A stretch of DNA of 54,429 bases from Alphaproteobacteria bacterium (GTDB taxonomy: Bacteria; Pseudomonadota; Alphaproteobacteria; ATCC43930; CGMCC-115725): NCBI GenBank assembly GCA_019240125.1, contig JAFAYW010000032.1, forward strand, positions 1 through 54,429. The letters run 5' to 3'. The notes under the pieces were generated by a model, which saw only the letters and a program-made list of their open reading frames with translations, was not told where the DNA came from and did no database searches. The position numbers and the translations under genes were made by a program. Below are positions 1-7,187 of the stretch, in pieces. Numbering within the stretch: the first letter of the stretch is position 1; every line of letters begins with the position of its first letter.

Positions 1-60
1 AATAAGTTTTTAAGTCTGCTGCGTCTGCCGTTTCGCCACGTCCGCAAGCTTAAGCCCTAG
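1..60 (+). CDS. possible 3' end of a gene entering from the left (partial)
   Basis: Frame 1 of the plus strand is open from the window edge to a TAG at 58-60, giving about 19 residues rich in Leu, Arg and Lys. Its stop shares a CTAG with the stop of the minus-strand gene that ends at 57, as is common for convergent neighbours. Twenty codons are too few to prove coding, and base choice at third positions is only mildly GC-rich. It may equally be intergenic sequence. Confidence 0.2.
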   Translation, partial: NKFLSLLRLPFRHVRKLKP

Positions 61-830
61 TTTTCGGCCGCGCCGTCCTGCGGGTCACCCCCGAGGCTTC
101 GGATCAGTGTCTTCAACTCGTCAACCGCCGCCAGAATGCGCTCCTGATCGGTACCGCGAATGACCAGCGTCGTTCCGAAATCGGCCCGACGAAAATAGGG
201 GTAGGAGCCGATTTCCAGATCGGCATAACGGTCCTGCAGCGCGGTCAAACCATTGGCGATCGCGCCTTCGCCGAGGCTGCAACTGACGCTCCGGCTCAAT
301 ACTCTTGCGCCCCCATGCAGCGTATGGCGCAGCTGTGAGAAAATTGCCTGCATGATTTGCGGTACGCCGGGCAGGATAAAGACATTCTCGATACGAAAAC
401 CCGGGGCGCGTGAAATCGGGTTTGGCAACAGGGTGGCGCCTTCCGGCACATGCGCCATGCGCAGCCGAGCCTCGTTGAGTGCGCCGGGCGGGTAATGCCC
501 CTCCAGCAGACGTTTGGCCTCAGGATGCAGAATCAGCTTCACGCCGAACGCCTCGGCGATGCAGGCGGCGGTGATATCGTCATGCGTCGGGCCGATGCCG
601 CCAGTGGTAAAGACGTAATTATACTTGCGCCGCACCTCGTTGACGGCGGCAACGATCGTCTCGGCGTCATCCGGAATGACGCGAGCCTCGCGCAATCTGA
701 CGCCGCCTTCGTTGAGGCCTTTCGCCAGAAACGCGATATTTTCATCCTGAGTACGCCCCGAGAGAATCTCGTTGCCGATAATCAGGACACAAGCGGTAAC
801 AATTTCGGTTGCCGGCGCCGCCTCGGTCAC
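57..830 (-). CDS. CinA N-terminal-type molybdopterin-binding domain protein
   Basis: This 257-residue protein is almost entirely a MoaB/Mog-like fold (COG1058, the CinA N-terminal domain). It starts with a strand leading to IGNEILSGRTQDEN (about residues 18-31), then has the TTGGIGPTHDD nucleotide/molybdopterin-binding loop (about 75-85) and the LPGVPQIM segment (about 153-160). The family includes ADP-ribose pyrophosphatase activity when part of full CinA; stand-alone versions have no settled role. The C-terminal amidohydrolase domain of full CinA is absent, whereas a second CinA paralogue at 28624-29886 has both parts. The start overlaps by ATGA the stop of a 34-codon ORF, so translation may be coupled. 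Stand-alone copies next to methionine aminopeptidase are common in alphaproteobacteria as I recall it. Confidence 0.9.
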   Translation of the reverse strand: MTEAAPATEIVTACVLIIGNEILSGRTQDENIAFLAKGLNEGGVRLREARVIPDDAETIVAAVNEVRRKYNYVFTTGGIGPTHDDITAACIAEAFGVKLILHPEAKRLLEGHYPPGALNEARLRMAHVPEGATLLPNPISRAPGFRIENVFILPGVPQIMQAIFSQLRHTLHGGARVLSRSVSCSLGEGAIANGLTALQDRYADLEIGSYPYFRRADFGTTLVIRGTDQERILAAVDELKTLIRSLGGDPQDGAAEN

Positions 831-931
831 GGCGTGCCTTTCTCGGTGAAATCCGTCATCGCTCTTTCATAGGCAAACCAGACATCGCGCACAACCGCGC
901 GGGAGGCACTTAAGGATTGCGATTGCGACAT
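827..931 (-). CDS. 34-residue small ORF upstream of the CinA-domain gene
   Basis: A short ORF begins with ATG at 931 after a strong Shine-Dalgarno sequence (GGGAGG, four bases upstream). It ends at 827, overlapping the next ATG by four bases (ATGA). The peptide begins MSQSQSLSASRAVVRDVW and has one potential amphipathic helix (VVRDVWFAYERAM). I do not recognise it. The good ribosome site and the coupled stop/start make it look translated, either as a real small protein or as a leader that delivers ribosomes to the CinA-domain gene. The region is also antisense to the upstream zone of the map gene. Confidence 0.45.
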   Translation of the reverse strand: MSQSQSLSASRAVVRDVWFAYERAMTDFTEKGTP

Positions 932-1000
932 GATCCTCCCACTTTGGGAAGGAGGGCGCGGGGCAATGGGCCGCGCGATTTTTTGATATGAGCACAGGTA

Positions 1001-1885
1001 ATGCAGCAGGATCTGATAGCAGGCCTGGGGCTCAGCGGCGGCGGAGCACCACGCAGCGGCCAGATCAAGATTCATGGTCCGGCGGCATTCGAGGGCATGC
1101 GGCGGGCCGGGATCCTCGCGGCGGAGACGCTTGATTTCATCACGTCCTACGTGCGGCCGGGTGTCACGACCGGCGAACTCGATCGGCTCTGCCACGGCTT
1201 TATCGTCGATCACGAAGCGATCCCCGCGCCGCTCAATTATCGCGGCTTCCCTAAATCGATCTGCACCTCTATCAACCACGTGGTTTGCCATGGGATCCCA
1301 GGCGAGCGGCGGCTGATGGACGGTGACATTCTGAATATCGACGTGACGGTGATCCTCGACGGATGGCATGGCGACACCAGCCGCATGTTCTTTGTCGGCG
1401 ACCGCATCCCGATCAAGGCACGCAAGCTCGTCGATGTGACCTACGAAGCGATGATGCGCGGGATCGCTGTGGTAAAACCGGGCCTGCACATCGGTGCCAT
1501 TGGCAATGCGATCCAGCGCTACGCGGAGGGGCACCGCTATTCGGTGGTGCGCGATTTTTGCGGCCACGGTGTGGGGCAGGTGTTTCATGACGCGCCCTCG
1601 ATCCTGCATTACGGCCAGCCGGGGGACGGGCCGGTCATGCGCGAAGGCATGTTCTTTACCGTTGAGCCGATGATCAATGCCGGCCGTTTCGAGGTCAAAG
1701 TATTGAGCGACGGGTGGACCGCGGTCACCAAGGACCGTTCGCTGTCGGCCCAGTTCGAGCACACGATCGGGGTGACCGCGACCGGCTATGAGATATTTAC
1801 GGTGTCCCCGACCGGACTGCATCGGCCACCCTACGCGCCCGACGTCACCACCGACCCTGTCGTCTCGGAAACCGGCCCAGCCTGA
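1001..1885 (+). CDS. map: type I methionine aminopeptidase
   Basis: The enzyme removes the initiator methionine from new proteins in the cytoplasm, using two metal ions. All five metal ligands of the family are present with normal spacing: Asp114, Asp125, His189 (in GHGVGQ), Glu222 (in EPMIN) and Glu253 (in QFEHT). The second conserved His lies in FHDAP. The length of 294 residues exceeds the usual 250-265; the excess is an N-terminal stretch of about 20 residues and a proline-rich C-terminal tail after residue 265. The ATG at 1001 has only a weak AGG nearby, so a slightly later start is possible. The gene is divergent from the CinA-domain gene and convergent with the GFA-family gene. Confidence 0.96.
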   Translation: MQQDLIAGLGLSGGGAPRSGQIKIHGPAAFEGMRRAGILAAETLDFITSYVRPGVTTGELDRLCHGFIVDHEAIPAPLNYRGFPKSICTSINHVVCHGIPGERRLMDGDILNIDVTVILDGWHGDTSRMFFVGDRIPIKARKLVDVTYEAMMRGIAVVKPGLHIGAIGNAIQRYAEGHRYSVVRDFCGHGVGQVFHDAPSILHYGQPGDGPVMREGMFFTVEPMINAGRFEVKVLSDGWTAVTKDRSLSAQFEHTIGVTATGYEIFTVSPTGLHRPPYAPDVTTDPVVSETGPA

Positions 1886-1894
1886 CAGCGCAGC

Positions 1895-2347
1895 TTATTC
1901 GGGACAGGCCGCGAGAATTTTCCGCAAGGTTTCGGCACCGTTCATGTTGGTTGGCGCAACGTGGCCGCCTGCCGCGATGCGCTGCTGCTGCGCAACCTCC
2001 CAGTGCTTGCCATCAAAAAAGCGCCGGGGCTGGAGATTTGGCCCGCCGATGCCGTCAAGGCAGCGCGCGTTCACGGTGATCTTGTCGGGCTGCGAGCGCG
2101 GCACATAGAAAGCGTTGATGCCGCAGTGCCGGCAGAACACATGCTGCGCGACGCCAGTCTCGAACGTATAGATCGTCAGCGCGGTCTTGCCGCGCAGCAA
2201 GCTGAATTCCGACGGAAAGATCGGCAGATGCAGCATACCCTTCTTGGTGCAGATCGAGCAGCTGCAATGCGACAGCAGATCGAGATCGACCGTCGCGCGA
2301 AACCGTACCTCCCCGCAGTGACATCCGCCTTCGCGTGTCTCCAGCAT
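1895..2347 (-). CDS. GFA family (glutathione-dependent formaldehyde-activating-like) zinc protein
   Basis: The 150-residue protein carries the cysteine pattern of the GFA/CENP-V fold: GGCHCGEVRF (residues 7-16), HCSCSIC (27-33) and FCRHCGINAFY (71-81), which bind structural and labile zinc. The family founder was described as S-hydroxymethyl-glutathione synthase, but most members have no proven reaction, so the substrate is not assigned here. I chose the ATG at 2347, just ahead of the first conserved block; the reading frame stays open further upstream but that extension does not resemble the family. The gene stands alone, convergent with map by nine bases. Confidence 0.88.
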   Translation of the reverse strand: MLETREGGCHCGEVRFRATVDLDLLSHCSCSICTKKGMLHLPIFPSEFSLLRGKTALTIYTFETGVAQHVFCRHCGINAFYVPRSQPDKITVNARCLDGIGGPNLQPRRFFDGKHWEVAQQQRIAAGGHVAPTNMNGAETLRKILAACPE

Positions 2348-2494
2348 CCTCAGGTCCCTTGCAAACTGTGTTGCTGAGCCGGTTCTCGCGGCGAGCTTGA
2401 CGCGGTCTGGCCAATCCTCCAATAGGCAGTGCGCTGCGGCCGACGACCGGGCCCGCAATGCCGATGGACGGAACCCCTGCTGAAAGGAGTTGAG

Positions 2495-3274
2495 ATGGCC
2501 GACAACAAGCTGAAGGAACGCTGGAAGGCAGGAAAGGCGGCGGTCAATGGCTGGCTGGCGATCCCGTCGGGCTTCTCGGCCGAGGTCATGGCACAGTGCG
2601 GCTGGGACAGCGTCACGGTCGACATGCAGCATGGAGTGCAGGATTACCAGACCATGGTGCAGTGCTTTCAGGCGATGGACCGGCTGCCGGTCACCCGTCT
2701 GGTGCGCGTGCCGTGGAATGAGCCCGGCATCATCGGCAAGGCGCTCGACGGCGGCGCCTACGGCATTATCTGCCCGATGATCAACTCGCCCGAGGAGGCG
2801 CGCGCGCTGGTTACGGCCTGCCGCTATCCGCCGCTGGGCCAGCGCAGCAACGGTCCGATCCGCGCCGCGATGTACGGCGCCGCGAGCGACTACCAGAAGA
2901 CGGCGAACGACGAAATCCTGGTCATTCCGATGATCGAGACGCGTCAGGCGGTCGAGAGTATCGATGCGATCCTCGACGTACCGGGGATCGACTCGATCTA
3001 TGTGGGCCCGAGCGATCTCGCCTTCTCGCTGGGCAAGACGCCAAAGCTCGATTCCGAGGATTCGGAACAGCTCGGCATGTACGAGACTTTGCTTGCCGCC
3101 TGCCGCAAGCGCGGCATCTACCCCGGTATCCATTGCGGTGTGCCAGCCTATGCGGCGCGGATGATCCGCATGGGCTTCCGCCTGACCACGATCGCCAATG
3201 ATAGCGGCCTGATGGCCAAGGCGGCACGCGAGGCGGTTGCCGCGGTGTGGAACGAGGTTGGCGAACTGCGCTAA
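2495..3274 (+). CDS. HpcH/HpaI family class II aldolase
   Basis: This 259-residue protein belongs to the HpaI/GarL family of metal-dependent pyruvate aldolases, which cleave or form 2-keto-3-deoxy acids such as 2,4-dihydroxyhept-2-ene-1,7-dioate. Visible family marks are VDMQHG (the active-site His; the usual motif is D-x-E-H), the Arg in RLVRVPWN, the metal Glu in IPMIETRQAVES and the metal Asp in YVGPSDLAFSLG. The ATG at 2495 has a strong AAAGGAG site. No pathway partner lies beside it, so the true substrate is unknown. A strong hairpin follows the stop. Confidence 0.92.
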   Translation: MADNKLKERWKAGKAAVNGWLAIPSGFSAEVMAQCGWDSVTVDMQHGVQDYQTMVQCFQAMDRLPVTRLVRVPWNEPGIIGKALDGGAYGIICPMINSPEEARALVTACRYPPLGQRSNGPIRAAMYGAASDYQKTANDEILVIPMIETRQAVESIDAILDVPGIDSIYVGPSDLAFSLGKTPKLDSEDSEQLGMYETLLAACRKRGIYPGIHCGVPAYAARMIRMGFRLTTIANDSGLMAKAAREAVAAVWNEVGELR

Positions 3275-3295
3275 ACCCGGCTGTCTTAAAAGCAC

Positions 3296-3323
3296 GGCCG
3301 GCACCGTCAGCGCGGTGCCGGCC
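3296..3323 (+). terminator. strong GC hairpin after the aldolase gene
   Basis: Perfect 11-bp inverted repeat: GGCCGGCACCG at 3296-3306 and its complement at 3313-3323, with a six-base loop. It lies 22 bases after the aldolase stop and before the WD40 gene. There is no clear T run, so it is a probable but not textbook Rho-independent terminator. Confidence 0.6.
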
Positions 3324-3367
3324 CGGTTCGTCAGACCTGCCCGCTGAGGGTTCTGGTAAAATAAAGC

Positions 3368-6349
3368 ATGTTACAGGGTCGCTATCGGCGGCGCTCGGGC
3401 TCGCAAAGACTGAGCAGTTCGCTCACCGGCGCGGCGGCGCGAGCGTCCGCACCGGCTAGGCCGGATTATCACGCCCCCGAGAACTCGCTCAATCGATCCA
3501 TTGCCGCCGCCTGGCTGGCGCAAAGCGGCGCGCCCGCCGACGCGGATCCGCCGGGCGACGAGGCGCGCGATCGCATCGATGGCACCCGGCTGTCATCCGG
3601 GTCGAATTTCCTGCGGGATGCCATCGTCGATGCTCTTGTCGCCCGCGCGGACGCGCCCGCGGCGTTCGACATCACCGGTGAGGCTTCGGTCTCCGTGCCA
3701 AAACTTGTTGGTTTCGGCGCGGCATTGGCGGACCCGAATGCAGCCAACGACCGCCCCGGTTTACCCTCCGCCGAGGCGCCCGCCGTTGTAACGTCGCCCG
3801 AAGCCCTGCCGCCACCATCGGAACTATCCGATACAAGTGCCACCATCACAGAGCTGACCGAGCGCGCTCAGATACAGGCCCGCGAGCGCGAACTCGCAGA
3901 ATTACGCCACCGTTTGAAGGAGCTCGAGACGCGAGGGCGCGATGCCGTCACCGCGGCAACCCGCCAGCGCGATGAGCATGAGCGCGCGCTGCTCCAGCTG
4001 CGTGGCGAGATGGAGGATCGCGAGCGGCAATGGGAGGATACCGTCGCGGCGATGGCCGCATCCTCTGCGGCGTCGCACGCTCAGCCGCCTCCGGACGCTG
4101 AACGGGCCGCCCCTCCGCTCGCCTTTCTGTCACTCGATCAACCGCGCATCGCCGCCGAGCCGCCGCGGTCGGGCAGGCTGCGCTGGATCATCACCGGCGG
4201 CCTGCTCCTGGTGGTGGTGCTGACAGCGCTGGGGTTTCAGCAATCCAGGCTGAACGCCAAGCAGGCGGCTCTCACCGATAAGCAGGCCATCTTGCTGACG
4301 CAGCTATCGTCGAGCGACCGCGTACGCGGCGATTTTGTCGGCAGTCTGCGTTGGGCGGTTGCCGGGGCGCGGCTCGCGGGCGATGGCGCAGCGAGCCCGT
4401 TTGCCGCCGCGCGTGCCCGGGCTGAACTGACCGCGGCCATGTGGCAGGCCGCTTGGCAGACGGTTCTCAGCGGTCATGAAGGCTGGCTCTACGCAGCCAG
4501 TTTCAGCCCCGACGGCAAACTTGTAGTCACCGGCTCGGCGGATGGCACCATGCGCCTCTGGGATGCCGCCACTGGGACAGAGGTGGCCGAGCTGCACGCC
4601 GATGGCAAGCCGGTCGTGGCCGCGACATTCAGCCCCGACGGAACCAAGCTGGCGACAGCATCGGCGGACGGCATGACGCGACTATGGGATGTAAAAGCCG
4701 CCGCACTGATCAGCGCGTTTCGCGGCGGCGACGGCGCGGTGTGGTCGGTGGCATTCAGCCCTGACGGAACGCGGCTGTTGACGGCCGGGGGAGATAGTGC
4801 CGCGCATGTCTGGGACATTCGCGATAAGACCGAGATAGTGACGCTTAAGGGCCACACGCAGTCGATCATGTCCGCCGCGTTTGGGCCGGACGCGTCGCGC
4901 ATCGTCACCGCGTCCTGGGATAAGACGGCGCGCGTCTGGGATGCCGCGACCGGGCGGCAGATCATGGTACTTAACGGTCACGAAGCGCGCCTTTCCGCTG
5001 CAGCGTTCAGCCCTGACGGGATGCGCATCGTGACTGCCGCCTGGGATCACACCGCCCGCCTCTGGGATGCCGCGACGGGCGCTCCGCTGACTGTGCTGCG
5101 CGGGCACGAGAATGTCGTGTACAGCGCGCAATTCAGCCGTGATGGCGCGCGCATCGTAACCGGGTCGGAAGATCGAACGGCGCGTGTGTGGAATGCGTTG
5201 ACCGGCGCCCCGCTGGCAATCCTGCGCGGTCACAGCGATGCCGTATCCGCCGCCTCGTTTTCTCCGGATGGAGGACGGGTGGTTACGGCGTCGAGCGACC
5301 GCACGGCGCGCATCTGGACCGTTGCGCCGCCCTATACCGTCCTGAGCGGCCACACCGGCAATGTGATGAAGGCGGCGTTCAGTCATGATGGCTCGCGGGT
5401 GGTTACCGCCTCCGCCGATCACAGCGTGCGCTTGTGGGACAGCGGCACAGCCCGCCAGATCCGCTCGTTCGTCGGCCACCAGGATTCGGTGTATTCCGTG
5501 GCATTCAGCCTCGACGGTCACCGCATTGTCACTGCCTCGGATGACCATAGCGCGCGCGTGTGGGACGTCGAAACCGGGGCGGAGCTGTTGAATCTGCAAG
5601 GGCATACGGCGGCGGTGCAGGCGGCCGCGTTCAGTCCCGATGGCCGCCGCATCGTCACCGCCTCAGCCGATAAGACCGCCCGCATCTGGGACGCGCAGAG
5701 CGGCAAACAGCTGATGGAGTTGCGTGGCCACGGCGATGAGGTATGGGGAGCTGCGTTCAGCCCGGACGGCAATCGCGTCGTCACCGCTTCGCGCGACACC
5801 ACGGCACAGGTGTGGGATGTCCAGTCCGGCGCGAACCTGCTGATCCTGCGAGGCCACGCGGCGCCGGTCAGTGCTGCCGCCTTCAGTCCCGATGGAACTC
5901 AGATCGTCACCGGCTCCGGCGACAAGACGCTGCGGTTGTGGGATGCCGCGACCGGTAAGAACCTCGCGGTGCTTCGCGGCCACGACGGCCCGATCCTCAA
6001 CGTCACCTTTGACCCTGCCGGGACCCGGCTGATCTCGTCATCGGCGGATACCACCGCGCGAATCTGGGACATCGCGAGCCGCACGCCGATCGCCGTATTG
6101 CGCGATCATCAGCAATATGTCTGGTCGGCGGCATTCAGCCGTGATGGCGAGCGTGCCGTAACCGCATCATCCGATCAGACCGCGCGCATATGGGATATTT
6201 CGCTTTTGAAACGATCGCCGCAAAAGCTGCTCGATGACGCCTGTCAGCACCGCCTGACAGGTCTCTCGCAGCTCACGCCCGACGAGGCGATATCGGCTGG
6301 CTATGAGCCGGGTGACGCGCCGCATTCGGTATGCGGGGCGGCGAGATAG
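3368..6349 (+). CDS. membrane-anchored protein with 14 WD40 repeats
   Basis: The 993-residue product has four parts. Residues 1-155 are low-complexity and Ala/Pro-rich. Residues about 159-231 are charged heptad-like sequence, a likely coiled coil. Residues about 271-293 form one hydrophobic membrane segment. From about 366 to 947 there are 14 consecutive WD40 repeats, each of the form GH..V..AAFSPDG..IVTAS.D.TARIWD, enough for two seven-bladed propellers. The linker between membrane segment and repeats (a run of RWAVAGARLA and an Ala-rich helix) resembles the linker in NACHT-, TIR- or caspase-WD40 proteins. No effector domain is recognisable at the N terminus. The propellers would sit on one side of the membrane as a protein-binding scaffold. 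Partner and role are unknown. The ATG at 3368 lacks a good ribosome site, so the start is uncertain. Confidence 0.88.
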   Translation: MLQGRYRRRSGSQRLSSSLTGAAARASAPARPDYHAPENSLNRSIAAAWLAQSGAPADADPPGDEARDRIDGTRLSSGSNFLRDAIVDALVARADAPAAFDITGEASVSVPKLVGFGAALADPNAANDRPGLPSAEAPAVVTSPEALPPPSELSDTSATITELTERAQIQARERELAELRHRLKELETRGRDAVTAATRQRDEHERALLQLRGEMEDRERQWEDTVAAMAASSAASHAQPPPDAERAAPPLAFLSLDQPRIAAEPPRSGRLRWIITGGLLLVVVLTALGFQQSRLNAKQAALTDKQAILLTQLSSSDRVRGDFVGSLRWAVAGARLAGDGAASPFAAARARAELTAAMWQAAWQTVLSGHEGWLYAASFSPDGKLVVTGSADGTMRLWDAATGTEVAELHADGKPVVAATFSPDGTKLATASADGMTRLWDVKAAALISAFRGGDGAVWSVAFSPDGTRLLTAGGDSAAHVWDIRDKTEIVTLKGHTQSIMSAAFGPDASRIVTASWDKTARVWDAATGRQIMVLNGHEARLSAAAFSPDGMRIVTAAWDHTARLWDAATGAPLTVLRGHENVVYSAQFSRDGARIVTGSEDRTARVWNALTGAPLAILRGHSDAVSAASFSPDGGRVVTASSDRTARIWTVAPPYTVLSGHTGNVMKAAFSHDGSRVVTASADHSVRLWDSGTARQIRSFVGHQDSVYSVAFSLDGHRIVTASDDHSARVWDVETGAELLNLQGHTAAVQAAAFSPDGRRIVTASADKTARIWDAQSGKQLMELRGHGDEVWGAAFSPDGNRVVTASRDTTAQVWDVQSGANLLILRGHAAPVSAAAFSPDGTQIVTGSGDKTLRLWDAATGKNLAVLRGHDGPILNVTFDPAGTRLISSSADTTARIWDIASRTPIAVLRDHQQYVWSAAFSRDGERAVTASSDQTARIWDISLLKRSPQKLLDDACQHRLTGLSQLTPDEAISAGYEPGDAPHSVCGAAR

Positions 6350-6352
6350 TCC

Positions 6353-6895
6353 TCAACAGCTGCCGTGCCCGAAGCCGCGGCGCAAGGCGGTCAACGCTCC
6401 GGATTCGGTAGTCGCCTGGAGAAAGCACGCGTAATTGGGCTCGTTCCGCAACTCGCTGTCGGTAAAGGCCAGCTGTTTCTCCAGTGAGGGACAACGGCCA
6501 TGCGCTTCGGCGAAACGGTCGAGCTGTTGCAACCGCCGGCCGCTCCACTGGTAGAGGTACCGCAGGCTCGATCCATTGCTGGCGCAAGGCCGGAAGCCAC
6601 TTTCGATGCGGGCATGCGCCACCAGCGCGTCAACATGGGCCCGCTGGTAGCCCTTATGGCTGAAATACCGCACGATTTCGGCGCGGACCGAGGCTGGGTT
6701 TGAGGTGTCGACCGGTGGCGGTACATAGGCGGGGGCCACAGCGGGCGGCGGAGGTGCGACCGCTGCCACAGGCGGAGGCGGCTCGATCGCCGCGCAAGCC
6801 GCGACGGATATCAGAGCGGATAGCGCCAGGAATGATCGCGCGAAGTTCCTGCCGATAGGTGCGATCCCAGTCGCGAGAAATGTGTCGGTCCTCAC
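6353..6895 (-). CDS. lipoprotein with lysozyme-like domain
   Basis: The 180-residue product begins with a signal sequence ending in a lipobox (SVAAC, Cys about 34), so it is probably an envelope lipoprotein. A Pro/Ala-rich spacer follows to about residue 65. The C-terminal 110 residues contain VDALVAHARIESGFRPCASN, which looks like the catalytic-Glu region (ESGF) of lytic transglycosylase or phage-tail-lysozyme folds, then a segment with Tyr, Trp and Arg around LRYLYQWSGRRLQQLD. Several Cys in this half may form disulfides. Murein cleavage is an inference from the ESGF motif. It is convergent with the WD40 gene (three bases apart). Confidence 0.75.
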   Translation of the reverse strand: MRTDTFLATGIAPIGRNFARSFLALSALISVAACAAIEPPPPVAAVAPPPPAVAPAYVPPPVDTSNPASVRAEIVRYFSHKGYQRAHVDALVAHARIESGFRPCASNGSSLRYLYQWSGRRLQQLDRFAEAHGRCPSLEKQLAFTDSELRNEPNYACFLQATTESGALTALRRGFGHGSC

Positions 6896-7187
6896 CGCTC
6901 GCGAGCCTGCTTTCGCCTAGCCAATCACCTGCTCCCTCCCTGCCAACCCATAGCGAGCGAGCGCCCCAGCCAGCGGCTAGGACGTCTGTTCCCCCTATGC
7001 TGATATAGCTGGAAGCGACCGTTACGGCCAGCATCTTTGCCACATTCCGGCAACCAACGCGCGATTGAAGCGGCCGCAATACGCTTACCCGGGCTGGCCA
7101 TGCCCCCGTCTTGCCGCGGCCGGTACCCTTCTTTCATAATCAATTACAGGTGGAGGCCCGTGGTGCGTAACGGCGGCTGATAGGGGT

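Noticed and set aside
827-1822. 331-codon open frame on the minus strand across map
   Set aside because: It is the antisense shadow of a well-supported methionine aminopeptidase gene. Only its last 34 codons, which lie outside map and have a ribosome site, were kept.
4682-5605. 307-codon minus-strand open frame inside the WD40 gene
   Set aside because: Its apparent internal repeats mirror the WD40 repeats of the sense strand; it is a shadow.
6925-7143. 72-codon minus-strand ORF between the lipoprotein and PBP1C genes
   Set aside because: Basic, low-information peptide without a convincing ribosome site or motif; left as part of the 292-base divergent spacer.
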